Assembly: GCF_000247815.1 (NCBI RefSeq)
Contig: NC_021677.1
Location: 38,817,717-38,881,716, forward strand
Direction of reading: 5' to 3'
DNA length: 64,000 nt
Source of the DNA: Ficedula albicollis
Taxonomy: Eukaryota; Chordata; Aves; Passeriformes; Muscicapidae
In this document: positions 1 through 14,334 of the stretch, one piece after another
Layout of the letters: every line of letters starts with the position of its first letter
How positions within the stretch are numbered: position 1 is the stretch's first letter
Notes under the pieces: generated by a model
Told to the model about the DNA's origin: nothing
What the model saw: the letters and a program-made list of their open reading frames with translations, nothing else
Databases searched by the model: none
Position numbers and translations under genes: made by a program

Positions 1-1310
1 TTAGTGAAACAAATGGTAATGTTTACACAGTATATTTACTCTTTCACTTGAATTTTTCCTTCCTGCTTCTTGTGTTTATTCTTTTCATATAGTAGCCATA
101 TTCTGATCTGAGTTGCATTTTTGGGCTTATCATGTTTGACTTTCCCATCCATAATTAATATTACCCCAATAATCTTTAGGAATTAATGTATTACCCTTCA
201 CCACAAGTTGTTCAATGTTATTTTTATGCCCTAGTACACTTTTAGCAAGAGAGCAGTCTGCATCCAGAGCTATTTGGAGAGCAGCAAGGGTTTTTCTTCT
301 CCCCAGTGTACTCCCCTCTGTTCTCTGTCCTCCTACAGAAGCATAATGACCCAGGGAGGATTTTCTTCTTTTGTACTGTCCCATGCCATTTCCATTGTTA
401 GGACAAAATGCAGGGAGAACTCACCAAACTGCAGCTGGCAGGAGTATTTGCAGATCTGGAGCACAGTATGTGTTCATCCAGTGATAGCTGGTTGAATATT
501 GTATTGCATTTTCAGTGTTTGGTTGTTTGGGTTTTTTTAACTTTTTGCCGCTCTTAAATTTTCTCCTTGCCCTGTTCTGGTCACCCATCATATTCTCTTC
601 CTTGTTCAAGGACCTCACTTTTTTTTCCATTGAGCCTCCTGTAACTAATGTGCCCATAAATTAATTTTTTTTTTCCTGGGGAAAAGACAAGACAATAATT
701 TTAAGTAGCACAAGGAAAGCTGACAAGCAACTCAACCCTGAATCTGAGAAGTGGTTGAAATACGAGAGTAAGAATAGCAGGCAGGAAACTATACAGACTT
801 TAAGATGGATGATTTTCAGCTCAGACAGGAAAGTACCAACAGAAACAGTTGCTCCTTCGGGGACTAGAGGCATCAAGTTGCACACTTCCTTGAAAAGACA
901 GCAACAGGAGTGGTTCCTCTGCCACCTGCTCTGGACAGAGGAGTGGGCTTCTTAGGGGGGGTCTTCAGAGGTAAGCTTTGAGCTGTGGGAGAGTTAAAAG
1001 CTAAAGCAGAACACAGTCCCGAGACTCCTCTCAGCAGGACCAAGTAAATATTGCACTGTAAATAGGATCAGCTCGTCACAAGGATGATGTTATCATCCCC
1101 AGGACCGTGGTGTGAGTCTCCAGGCTTGGTGAGTTTCTGGTAGGAGAAGCTGTGTAAGTAGGCTGGGCTTTGAGTAAGAAGCAGCCTAGCTCACTTCTTC
1201 AGGTGAAGAAGAGGTATGTGAGATAAGGATTTGGCCAGCAGTTTTTTCTGTTCTAGTTCTAATTCCAGTGAAGTGTGTATATATGATAACCACAGTTGTA
1301 AATCTGCTGT
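1..1310. other. Intergenic, nothing recognised
   Basis: AT-rich single-copy sequence. The open frames are short, have no recognisable protein similarity, and overlap on both strands, as expected by chance. I see no splice-compatible exon series and no RNA gene. Confidence 0.6.
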
Positions 1311-1383
1311 CTTTTTTTTTTTCTTTTTTTTTTTCTTTTTTTTTTTTTTTTGGGGGGATTTTTTTTTCTTTTTTTTTTTTTTT
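1311..1383. repeat. Poly-T low-complexity tract
   Basis: A T-rich tract of about 73 bp, broken by single C residues and by one six-G block near 1352-1357. Read on the minus strand it is an A-rich tract, and it could be the tail of an old retroposed element. I see no AATAAA signal or target-site duplication to support that. Confidence 0.8.
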
Positions 1384-4300
1384 GGAGGGAAACATGGGTC
1401 CAGTGTTTCTGGAACAGATCTTGGTTGTTTTGGACATTATAATGCTTTACTTGAATCATAGCAGAGCAGAAATTGCATTCTTCCCTCTTAGTTCATCCAA
1501 GATCTTCTAATCTATCTTCAGTCCTCACTGCCTCACTAAAAGCTCACATGACTTCTGCTTGACCAAATCCTGGAAAACTGTATTATTGCCCTTTTTCTGC
1601 CATTAGCAATTGCCTACTCCTTCAGCTCCAGCAGCTGTCATTTTTCTGAGTCTCTAGTAATTCACGTGAAGAATTGTTCTCAGACAGATTTTTCACTGAG
1701 ACCTCACCAAATTTTGTGCCCCTTTTCAGGCCCTTTTCCTTCTCTGTCACAGACAGGTGTTCTCCTGACAGACATTAAAGATGCTTCCATCACACCTGCC
1801 TGCAAGCTGCTGTGGCTCAGAACTCTAGGAAGGAGTGAGTCACAGTGTCACCACAAAGCAGGTGACATCCACACTCCTTCTAAGCAGTACGTGGTTGTTG
1901 TCCAAAGGAATAAAACAAATAAACCAACCAAAACAAACAACCAACCCCTCCACTCCTCCTTTTTGTAGAGTCAAACAATTGATCAATGTCTTTAGAACAA
2001 AGATATTAATCAATTGATAGATTGATTACAGACTAACATTTGGAGTTTTCTCTGTTCAAGTTTCCTCTGTTGAAGTTTCAAACAACAAAATGCACTGAGA
2101 GCAAAGGTTTTAAATCAGGCTCTTACAGAAGATATCTCTTTATTCAGTACAGAACTGGGAATATTTCTCTCCAGAACATATAAAACCTTAAATAAAATAT
2201 CATATAACAAAACAGCAATTTTAAACTCTGAATTGTTTTCCAATATGTGGCTATAGAGACATATAGTCACTGGTGTTGCATTCTTAAATTGAAGTTTAAA
2301 AAGATAGATAAAGAAGTAATATCTAAATGGATATCAGTGGAAAATGGGATTATTTAAGAAGACTCATCTCCTAGGTGGATAAAAATAAGATATTCAGGTA
2401 ATTTTCAGAATGCAAAGCTATCTTATACAATGGAGACAGCAAAAAAGTACCATCTGCTAGCCTGCAGAGAATGATTTGTAGTCATCAGGATCCTGCAGGT
2501 AATTGAGGATATCTGCATCAGCATATTCTGCATTACTGCAAGAATATTATTGTAATGAAGCGGCGTGAATGTGTGACTGTAATTGCCCTCTAGTGCACAG
2601 TCCTGGAACTGATCCCAGCTGTGGCGTAGGACTGCACTGCTCACAAAAGGGAAAAAGATCCTGAAAAAAGTCAGAAATGGGGGGAGACAAACCCTAGCAG
2701 CGCCAGGAAGCTCTGAGTAGCCGTGGATGAGATAAGGGAGGGAATCCAGCCAGTGCACCAAGACCATCCTGTCATCTGAACCAACACGTGGTGAGTGGCG
2801 ATGACTGGCTGCAGAACCTCAGGGCTCCACCAAACCCAAGTGCTAACACAGGCATGGCCATTAGGAGCCCAGATAACCATGGACCTCTGTTCTGCATCAC
2901 TTCCAGCTCTTTGCTCAGGGTCATGTTTCATGGGAGGCTCAGGGGGCAGTTCCATAACACTTTAGTAAAATCTGATATTTCTGTTAGTGCTGATAAAAAA
3001 ATTAAATGTTCTGAAAGTGCTGGTTCTTTCCTCAGATGGGCAAGAGAATGCATGTATTCCACATGCAAATCACAAGCAAAATCCTCGCTGTGCTAGTAAG
3101 CAAACCTTGAATGAAAGTTCACAAGGCAGTTCACTCCACCAGACTCTGTGTTGGGTATTTTCTTTGTGTTACTTCTCACTGCATGAAATTTAATGACATT
3201 GCAGAGTGCAATATCTTGACTCTTTATGTGAATGAATTATTTGACAATTTGTCTAGCTCACATGCAAGTCTCATTAGCAGTTTGTTCACAGATATGAGCC
3301 CTCTGTTGATCCTGTTACTGTGTCTAATGTTCTAGCTAATGTGTTTCACTGCTCATCCATATAACAAACTGGGTTCAAATTGTTAAATATTAAGGTCTTT
3401 CCAGTATAGGATGAAGTCTGGAATCCTTCAAGTCAATAGTAAAATTCCTACAGACTTTCACAGAATTTTGGTCACATCAATTTTTGCATATGACACACCT
3501 TCACTATTTGTCCTTACCTAAGACCTCATCAAAGGTTTAAATCTGCCAAAGCTGTGTCTGAGATTTGCATTCTTATTATTAAGATCTACATATTTTCCAG
3601 TCATCAACTTAAAAGAAAAAAGTCAATTTCTGCAGATATTTTTCCTGTTTTTCTCACCATTGTCTTTCCTTTCAGAAATAAAAAATGCATTTCCAGTGCT
3701 GCAGACCCTTTCCAAAACAGCATCTAAGGAATGGCCTCTGTGACCAGACATTTGCAGCAAAACTGTGTTGCTACATTTAAATTGCCAAGACTCAGTAGCC
3801 AGCAAGTTAATAGAGTTCTATTATGGTTGTGACACATGAATTCTGCATTGTTATGGTAATGACATTTTTCTTTCTTCCCTTTGAAGTAGCAGAGTAAATA
3901 CAAAGAATATCACATTGGTCTTGGAATGGTAACTCCTCTGCCTTCACTCTACAGAACTGCAGAAGAAATCGGAATTACATATGAAATTATTAAAATGTCA
4001 TATAGGTCATTCAGTGTTCCTGCTAACTTAATAAAGGTCAAAGGTAAACCAAAGCATCTGTAAGCATTAACTTAAAATAAGTGAAGTATAAATAATACTT
4101 TACCTGGCCATCAGCCATGACATCCAGGAAGCTGATCTTCTAATTCAAGGATGGCCATCTGCCTTTCACAGCACAACTGTGCTCTGAAAGCATCATGGTG
4201 GTTTACAGTGGTAGTAAAAATATAATATTGTTTCTTCATATAGTCATCATAAAATATTACAGCTGACCAGATGGTGGAGCAATTACATTTCCATAGTTCT

Positions 4301-7300
4301 AAATGGCTATTTAGCTTATCCACTCGTGAACTGTTAATTAAAATTGGAAAATATATAATTTACCTTCAAAGAGAGGCCATAACTTTAGAGGACATGCTTA
4401 AATAAAGACTCCACAATGTTAATAAACCAGAGATCCATTTCCTTCACCTCCCCACATAACTAATAATCAACAAACAAAAAAGGCTTTGACAATAGGGCAA
4501 TGACATAAACAGATGAAAGGTAGGAAACTCAGGGAGCTGAGCTGTGCTGAGACCACGTGTGCAGCACATCAGTTGTTTGCTGCAAAAGATCTGAACCCCT
4601 GCAGCTGTGTGGGTGAACACATGCTGCACTGAGGTTCCCTCACACACACGGAAAGATGGGCTGCTGTGTGAAAGCAACCCCCTCCTCCAGAGCCAGAGAG
4701 CACTGACACAACACCCTGTGTGTCAGGTCACGTTTGTCTTAATTCAGCTGCAACACAGACAGTTTGTGGGTTCAGCTTTATGCAATTGCTAATCAATGTG
4801 CTATTAAATTCTACTACAAGCTAGGGTTTAATTTAGCCAAACAGATGTACAATTCAAAATGCTTGTCTGTTAGGGTGATGATGCATTCCTATTTTGTTAT
4901 AAAGTGAATTTTGTGTCATTGCCTTGATACAGGTACACTAGAGCTAATTCATTAGTAAACAAAGGAGTCTTTGGGCTGAAGTGAAGAAGCTGGGGGAGGT
5001 TTTAAGGAAGAAGCAGTATCATTTATTGGAAAATCTAAGTTTAATGGAAAACAAACAGAAAATACTTCTTTACTACTAAAACAGACAAGAGCAGAGAAAG
5101 GTTTAATGTAGCTTAATACATTTTCTTTAACTCTGTCTCTTCAGTTAATTCAGCTTTCCTGAGTGTCTCTGTATAGGCTAACCTAAGGCTTCTGGAGATA
5201 GAGCTGCCAAGTTCCCACCCAGCCCCCAGACGAAGGTACTTTGAGTCTCAGCCCTTGTGCAGTATCCCTGCTTTGAAGGGGTGAAGCACAGGTTCCCCAC
5301 TGTCTCCAGCCCACAGCCACGGTGTGCCCTGTGCTTCCAGAGGTAAGGAGGATGTGCACGCTCACTGCTCTAGTCTGTGCTGTGCCCTCTCCCCCTTTCC
5401 CTCTCCTGGTGGATCATGATCCTATTTCTGCTGAAGGGCTGCAGCTGCCCTAAGCTTCTTTGGGTTTCTCTTTGCCCACGGACCAGGAAAGCTTTTATTG
5501 TCCATTAGGTTTAAAATATCCAAAGCCTGAACAAAACTGTGGCTGTTCTATGAAAGTATCTCAGGTGTGGGTGGCACTACAAGCATGCAGCAGACCAAGC
5601 ACCCACATTCATATCCAAAGTCCTGGACAGTCTTGAACGGCATGTCTGTCCTTAATCTGTTTTTACCTCCACGGCTTCACTCCCCCATTCATGAGAGCTA
5701 ACACATAATGTAGATATGAGGAACTAAACTTGAAAAATAAGGGACAAAAGTAGAACTAGCTGGTGCTTCTTTTTTTGAGCCCTGTCTATAATACTCCACT
5801 AAAGGAAAAGAGAGTCTGAGCTCCAAGAGAAAAGTCAGCTCAAGCCTTTGACATGAAGGAAGGATGAGTGATTTGGTTTCTATTTTTAACACTTTGTTTC
5901 TTACACATAGTGAGACACAAGTGTGTTTGGTCTAGCTGTTTGTTACAGAAAATGCATCTGTAAGTGGGAACTATACAAAACATACTTAAAACTAATATGT
6001 ATGTTTTTGAGCATAATAGTGCTCGAAAAGCCCAAATTTAGAGAACTATAGTTAGCATTGGACAGAAATAGTTAAGGACACAAGTTGCAGGTTTCAGCCT
6101 CACTTTTCTTCATCCAAGTTACTTCACAGTGAGTTTCTTCTGGAAGATTTTGATAGACATTTTTTGTTCAGTAGTTTATACTCTCATTTGGCATTTAGTG
6201 AAGTAGGGTATCCACATGACTGTGTGTGCTTTGAAGAGAACAGCTGAAACCACTGTATCCAGAGAGTCTCTGGGTATGACCTTTAGCAATATGTTAACAG
6301 TTCCACTTGCAGACTATTTGCAGGAATCAGTTTTCCTTTCCTTCACTTCAAAGCTGGATGCTGAATAATATGACTCTTCAATTCTTCTGACTGGTTTTTC
6401 TGTTCACTGGAGATTGACTCATTTCCTGTATTTGAATAAGATAGTAAAAGTGGATATAAAATATTCTTTTGCAATTGTAATCAGAATAGCTCTCAGTGCT
6501 GATATTAATAGTGAATTCTAAGACTGCCTGATAGCAGCTGAGTTTATGGTTTCATGGGCTAGATTCTGCTGTCATTTATTTAATTGTAAACCCAGAGTAA
6601 CTCCCAGAAGTCAAAAGAGTGAATTTCTGCAGATACCAGAGTCTGTCTCTTGCTGTGTTTCTTCTGTGGTGGTGGGGGGTGACATCATCAATCTGGATAT
6701 ATGAATTGGTGCATAGATGAATCAGACATTCTCTAAACTGAAACTTCTGCCTTCTGGATTCTTTTGTGTAAAGAGATCCATTACTTGACTGCTCTTCTGA
6801 CTCAGGTAGACCTTATTTAAACACTATCTCCTCTATCAGCTTTTATCTGCCATTTTTTGCACTGCAGTCTATACAGTGTTCTCCAAAACACCAAAGCATG
6901 AAAACCTGCAGAATTCAAAACAGAGGTAAGAAAACAACAGGAAGAAATAGGTATCTTTTATCAGTGTGGCATGTGGCTCTTGGTACTTTTAAAGAGAGGC
7001 TGTTGAGCAAGAGCTCTTTTGGAATGCAGCTTGTCTGTTAATTCTTGATCTTGCCAGCTGCTCTGTTGCTTCAGACTTTGCAGAAGTGTGTTCATATCAA
7101 TGTGTGCATGTTTGAAGCAGTGTGGGAGTAATCTCACACTGAATCATGCTTTGCTGGTTAGACTTCAGAGGCTGAACTGAAAAGTATAATTAAAATTTGT
7201 CTTTTTCATTAATTCCGGTCAGAAATGTTCCTTTGGCACACCTGCCCTTAGTATACAGGAGAAAAACATCAAGCCAATAACACACTGGAATTTCACAATC

Positions 7301-8589
7301 ATCCCATGCCAGTTGTATCCTCTTTTGATACAAAGATCTATCATGGCATCTTCAGCTTAAAGAAGGAAGAGAGAACACAGGTGTGTCTCTGCTCAGACCA
7401 AAGCAAGCAGAGGAGAGCAATCTCTGCCTGAAGGCTGGGCCAACCACAGCAATGCACATTTGCAGTTACTCCTTGGTCTCAGAGAAGTTAGGCATTAAAT
7501 ATGGGACTTCACACTTCTGCATCACTGCCCCAAATCTGCGACAACTCAAAGATACCTTTGGTATCTCTTTTGTAGGCTAAAGAATGTGAGTTACACTGGT
7601 GGTCTGCTTGTTTTCTAGTATGTTCTTTTCCCATGTTTCAAAGATTGCCTCTTCACATTATAAACCGACCTTCTAGAAGAGACAGGGATGCAGACACCCC
7701 CCAATTAAAAAGTTACTAGAAACCTTAGTACTAGATTAATTAAAGCCAGCACTTAAGTGACTTTCCTTATCCCAGTACCTTACCCAGACATATGTTAAGA
7801 ATCTCATTGGTATCCTAAGGTTCCTAGGGATGCAAGAATGTTCTGCAAGCTCCTGTTTGGTCTCAGTGGTCTGAAGGAACTACAGAAATTATGGTTTAGA
7901 TACAGTTCAACTTTCTTCTGTACTCCTGGGCAGTGCCAATGAGCAGATTTGAAACATGGTTGCAGTCTGATTATTCAAGCACAATTTGGAAGCAATGCCA
8001 TGCAAAGTCTACATGTGTTTAACCTGGTGCTGGGACCAGATCCAAATCATGTCAGTCCTGTGCTTAGACCAACAGGACAGACAGTGATTTAGACACAGGT
8101 CTCACGTCCAAGGTTTTGCACATCCTACTCCTGATCCCTGCATGCCCAGTGGATTTTGGAAACTTTCATGAGGAACCAGAATTTAGGGAAAATGGAAAAA
8201 TATTCTGATTATGTGGGCCAACATTTACAGAGCTTTGATTAAGTTTTGGGCCAGACATAGATGTCAAATCATAGGAAAGACATTTATGGCACTCAGATTC
8301 ACAGAGGCTCCTACAAGGTGCCAGGGGGATGATGCTTTCTGTGTAGTCCATGGACCAGTTACATGCCACAGTCCACTGACACCTTCTGAGAGAAAGGAGG
8401 GGAAAGGCAATTTGGTGTTGAGGTCCTGTTGGAGAGTCCACCAAGCTCAGGGAAGTTCAAGGTTGTCTATTGACACTCTTCAGTCAGGGGGGATGACATA
8501 CAAACTTCATGCCAACTCAGTCTCTCAGCTGGATATCTGGCACCTGGGCCTTCTGCATAACCCTGAGAGCACTGTTGGCAAGACCAATG
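1384..8589. other. Intergenic, no gene recognised
   Basis: About 7.2 kb of AT-rich non-coding sequence. The longest open frames (about 70-115 codons, for example 2423-2767 on the minus strand) lack similarity to any family I know and have no supporting splice structure. A stretch near 2520-2630 has a slightly higher CpG content with TAAT-type motifs and might be conserved non-coding DNA, but the sequence alone cannot show that. Nothing else stands out. Confidence 0.55.
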
Positions 8590-9200
8590 CCAATGTGTCT
8601 GCCCCAGACCCTTAGCCCAGTGCTGGGCCCTCTGCCTGCTCTTGCAGCCCTAGCAGCCACCATTCATCTGGCTGAGGGCCCTGCTCCTTTTTGGGAGGAA
8701 TTCTGCCTGGAACAATGAGTATGCACGACACATGCCAAATAATAATGAGCTACTTGATTACCTAAATGGAACTGTGGGAAGTAGGGCTGATGGACCTAGC
8801 TGAATGCCAGATCATTATTAAAGCTGGGTTTAAAAATGACTCTATTTCAGCGTGTCATCTCTTGGCAGACTGCCTGCTCAGACGACCCTTGCAAGGGATC
8901 TCACTGGGGGCTGCTGTGGATTGGAGAGCTGTCAATTCATGTGAGGAGGTCTACAAGGCAGAACTATTTTATTAATGGAGTGTTTGGCTCTTTTGGAGGC
9001 TGTGGGAGAACAAGGAGGCTTCGCCAGTGCTCTTCTCACCTTGTGGGAGACGTGGCAATTGGAATTGTTCCAGCGCCTGCTGGAGCTTGTAATCATGGCA
9101 GAGAACAGTTAATGTGATACTTTGCAATATGTCTTGAGGGGATGGGGAACTTCTTGCCCAAAAAGAAAGTACTATTATGTGGTTTTTGGATGTCATGTAT
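8590..9200. promoter_or_regulatory. Candidate conserved regulatory element
   Basis: This stretch is less AT-rich than its flanks and is dense in homeodomain-type cores: CTTGATTA at 8753-8760, ATCATTATTA at 8811-8820, CAATTGGAATTG at 9056-9067 and TAATCATGG at 9090-9098. It also holds several CpGs (around 8882, 9022, 9051 and 9074). It contains an unremarkable 134-codon frame upstream (8211-8615) that I do not believe is coding. By synteny the region lies in the MBIP/NKX2-1 neighbourhood, which is known to be rich in developmental enhancers. That it is an enhancer is inference from motif content only. Confidence 0.3.
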
Positions 9201-9635
9201 AGCTATCAAATAAAACTTAATTCAGGAAAAATTTGCATGCTGAAATAAGTTTGGCACATATAGCAAAATGCACCAATGGTCATCATCTTACATGATGTAA
9301 ATCAGGTGCAGCCATTTTTTAATGGTGTTTGTCGCCTTTGGTCTTGACTGTGAATGCAGTTATATTTCCAAATATGTACTTGCTGATGTTTTCATTTCTT
9401 CAGTGCTGACGACATAAAAGATCTTTGCACTGGGTATGCTGTTTGCTGAGGAAAATTCCACTTGAACTCCAGAGGAATCTGAAGAATTCTGACAGAAAGT
9501 TTGAGGGGGCAGGATTTTGCTTTGCACTCTCTCTTGACTTGGGTCTGCTCCCTGTGAAAACAGCCATAAAGCTAACACTGATTTAAATGGATGTGTAAGT
9601 AAATTGATCCTGATTGTTTTGAGAAGCCCCGCCCT

Positions 9636-9770
9636 GAAAATTCTGAGTTATCAGAACTAATGCTTTTATTTCTACTCTTATGTTGTGCCTTAAAATTTCC
9701 CTGCCCAGAAAATTCTGAGTTATCAGAACTAATGGTTTTATTTCTACTCTTATGTTGTGCCTTAAAATTT
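9636..9770. repeat. 72-bp tandem duplication
   Basis: Two adjacent copies, 9636-9707 and 9708-9770, have a period of 72 bp. They differ at one base (GCTT versus GGTT) across about 63 aligned bases. The second copy runs straight into an A-run (about 9771-9791). The duplication is recent, or is a local assembly error. Confidence 0.9.
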
Positions 9771-9791
9771 AAAAAAAAAAAAAAAAAAAAA
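9768..9791 (+). repeat. Poly-A run after the 72-bp duplication
   Basis: About 21 A residues directly follow the second 72-bp copy. The junction resembles the tail of a retroposed sequence, but no canonical AATAAA lies just upstream and I found no flanking target-site duplication. Simple slippage is equally possible. Confidence 0.7.
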
Positions 9792-11499
9792 CCAAAAACT
9801 GCCTTCTTAGATTCTCGTTATTATGAATTAAACTCATTTATCATAATCTTTTTTGGTGGGCAATGTTGCTTCCCTTAGATTTGTAAAGACTGAAGAAAGT
9901 AATGCTTTTAAGAGATTGCACCCAGCAAAAAGAAATAAACACTGTGCTAGTGTTGAAATAACTTTTTAAAACATTTTGGAACATTTTTATAGTTAATTTT
10001 ATGTGCATTTTAAGAAGCAGTACATAAATAGACACCACATTAGTTTAACATAAAAAAATGTGTATTTATTTAATAAAAAATTAACATAAAAATTTAAATG
10101 TTTAAATTATTTAAATAAATTATTTTTACTCAACAAAATTTTTATGCCTGAAACTTCATCTGCTGTCGGATAAGTTAAAAAAAAATTGGCATGTGTTTGA
10201 ATAGCATTTTGGAATTTCCTGAAAAAGAGAAAATTATGTTTCTAATAGTTATAATATGTGGGAGATATTTTGTTTCTGCTTAGCATTGCAGAATGAAAGA
10301 GTTGTTACATTTGCAGAGCTATACTCTAACAGGTTTTATTATAACATGGTCGAATACAGGTTATTTTCACCCTGTGGAAGAAGGAATGTTGCTCTTGTGT
10401 TTAAGCAAGGGACATGCATTTTAGAGAAAAGGGTTGATATAATTGGAGCTAAAATAATTGAGCTCTTAGTGAGGGAATTCGCAGCTGGGAAGTTTTTGGA
10501 TGGATCGATGGGGAAAAACTAAGTAGAAGGCGGAGCCCTGATGTTGAGCATTACTGACATTGCTACTGAAAGAAGAGGAGGTTTTTGTCTATTTGCCCTT
10601 GAAAAAGAACCTGAAGTTGAAAGGAGTTAGAAGAAAAAAAATCTGTGAAATCTGTTTAGATTAAGGAAGTCTGTCTGCTGTAAGAGTGTAAAGAGGCACC
10701 ATCTTTTCCAGTTTACCAGAACAGATAAAGACCAGGCATGATTATGATTTGTAATTTCTACAGAGAAATGATTTCTGATAGCCCAGGGCTCTTGGACTTT
10801 GCAGACCAAGACACAAGTAGGTAGGAAATATTCAGGCTAAAAAAAGGGTAGTTTTGTGATAATGCTAATTAACTTTCAGAACAACTTGCAAAGAGATAGA
10901 GTAGATTTTCTGTAATGTGAAATCTCTAAACAGGAGATTCTCTAGGACAATCCACAGGAATTACCAGCTGGAAACCTTTGTCCAGTATCACACAGAACAT
11001 GGATTAAAATAGTCCCTTCTGGCTGTAAATCTGTGCATGTATATTTTAGATATAGATGACAAAAAAAGGAGGAGGATAGGAAGATGCAGAATTATCTGGT
11101 TACTGCAGATTTCAGGCTTTAATATTCAGTGTTTGATTATATTCTTTCAGGACTGATCTTTAAAGGGCTCAGGCCTTTAAAATGAAACTAAATCAAAAGA
11201 TAATGTAGCTGAAGGGATCTGCCATAAGATAGATTTTTTACATAAGGCACAGCAACAAGCACTGGGGCTGGGGAGGGAAAGTGGAAAATTTGTGAATTAG
11301 GTTCAGGCAGCCAATCTGCTTATCTTTGCTGGGTTTTTTAAAATCTGTAGATTCCAAAGAGAATGGATTATATTTATATAGATGTACAGAAAAAGACTTT
11401 TGCTCTGAACAGCTCCTAATGCAGGTGAAAACCATGTATTGATTACTTAAAGAAAGTTAAAATAAAAGCAATTTTTCCCCCATTTCCACACATTGCAGC
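9792..11499. other. Intergenic, AT-rich, no gene recognised
   Basis: Very AT-rich, especially 10040-10140, which is dominated by short A and T runs. The 88-codon frame at 10256-10522 on the plus strand has no recognisable similarity or splice context. Nothing functional can be supported. Confidence 0.55.
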
Positions 11500-11960
11500 T
11501 TTTGGCCTATCCACTCATAGCTAAAAAAGCATTCTTTCCTGATAATCAAGCTTCAGCTGTCTGAATTTCAGGCCGAGCCTCTCATCTTGAGCTTTGCTGA
11601 AGAGCTTCTTTAATTAACCATTATACCACAGATGTTATTGATTTTTTTTTATTTTTTTTTTCAAATCTGGTTGAAACATCATTGTGCTGGATCGTCGCCA
11701 AGACGAAGGCCTGAATTTTTTGTGCACTGCTTTTACTCCTTCTGCATACCTTATTAGTCTCCACGTCTGTTAAGTGCAACCCTTAGTATTGACTCAGAAA
11801 ATATCATTGATTTTTAGCCTTGCAGCCGTGATCTAAGGGCTCCTAATTTGGAATGTGGAAACCAGAGTTCAGCGAGAAGCTATATTACTGTACACTTCCT
11901 ACAAGTAAGACCTTTCACTCTCTTTACCTTTTTTTGCCAGACTTTTGATGTGCTTTAAAG
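11500..11960. promoter_or_regulatory. Candidate conserved non-coding element
   Basis: Non-coding sequence with clustered CpGs (around 11694-11705, near GATCGTCGCCAAGACG, and again near 11827 and 11872) set in an AT-rich region where CpG is otherwise rare. It also carries TTAATTAACC near 11611 and several TAAT or ATTA cores. Retention of CpG in AT-rich DNA often marks constrained sequence, but conservation has not been measured here, so the call is inference. Confidence 0.25.
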
Positions 11961-13345
11961 TTCTTGGAATTGTTTTTTTCCTTTCAAGAGGATTAGAGCA
12001 ACATTTCCAAGATGTGTGCTTACATGTGTGTAAACAAACATATGTTTATATATTTTTTTTTTTTAAAAAGGAGTAAATAAAAGGTCCGATCTGTAAAGGT
12101 GCTGGTCACCACACTTTATAACAAATTCTGACAGGTTGTGGCAGCTTAGTTCCTTTCCAAACCCGCTTGCTCACCTTTAGCAGCATAAGTATAATTCTGC
12201 AAGGGAAATTCTGCTGCCCAGATTTCAGTACTTTGGTGCCATTGTTTTAAATTGCTTTAAGTGACTGTATTTTTTCTTTTAGTCTGTCATCAGGATACTG
12301 ATGTCAGTTATTACAACTGTAACATCTTTGGTCAATCTAATTCTGGAATTTCAGGACTCAGTTAAATCATTGCTGGGGGGAAAGGGTTTATGCTTTAGCT
12401 CAAGGGAGAAGCTGTGTCCAAGCCTGGAGTAATCTCAGCCTTCCTAACAACAGCACATTCCTTTCAAAATACGTCTTCCTCTGATGGTGAATTCAAGAAC
12501 TAAAAGTACGACAATAGGTTCCTAAATTCTGATAAGATTTCTCTGAGTTTAGTGATACGTTATTTAAACATAATTTGAAGCTTTTAAAATACTGTAATGG
12601 CACCTCTTGACCTTTCCAAAATCACATGGAGCGAGAGATGGTGAAAAATGTTTATTTACTCTGCAGTAGAAGCTAAATCCCCGTTCCTTCTTAGAACCGG
12701 TAGTTCTTTTATACTGGGTAACTCATGCATGGCACTTCCATTCTTCAAACAAGAGCTAGACAGTCCTACTTGAACTGCAGAAACAATGACCTGCAGTCTA
12801 TCCTATGCCTGAGTGATAAACAACAATGCAGACCTCTTGACAAGCTCTGGCATCAAGCGTGGAGTCTTGCCGCTCAACATGTCTGCTGAACAGAAGTTAG
12901 AAAAAGAAAAGATCATCTTGTAAACAATTAATTAATGTTTGTCATGAATTATCATTTTTACTTCCTTCTCAAGAGGCTCAAAGGGAATAAAAAGGCATTT
13001 TTGCAGGTGGTGGCATTCAAAGTAAGGGCAATCAAATGTTTGAGAGCAGTGGCACAGCACTTTGAGTCTCTAAGGGTGAATGGTGCTAGGATTAGAGCAC
13101 AGCAGGGGGTTGAGGGTTTCAGGTGTGAAGCTTAATGTTTGTGATCAGCAAAAAAAAGTCTTGAATTTATCTAAACTGCTCTTCTGCTAACAGTACTTCT
13201 AGCACATAAATGTTCTGAAAGTGACAAGTGTTCTCATTGCTCTTCTAATGCAAACATGATCTGCATTTGAAAGATGCATCCCTTTTGCCTAAATTAGAAT
13301 GTGCATCACAAAGAGCGTAAGATGATGACCCAAAAACAGTTCTTT
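11961..13345. other. Intergenic, no gene recognised
   Basis: AT-rich sequence with short T and A runs (for example near 12052-12068). No open frame longer than about 66 codons and no known repeat family that I can recognise. Confidence 0.55.
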
Positions 13346-14300
<955 letters not shown>

Positions 14301-14334
14301 CAAGACACAGCCACCAAAATGCAAACTTCCACTC

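Noticed and set aside
8211..8615. 134-codon plus-strand frame
   Set aside because: No recognisable domain, overlapping frames on both strands, and no exon context.
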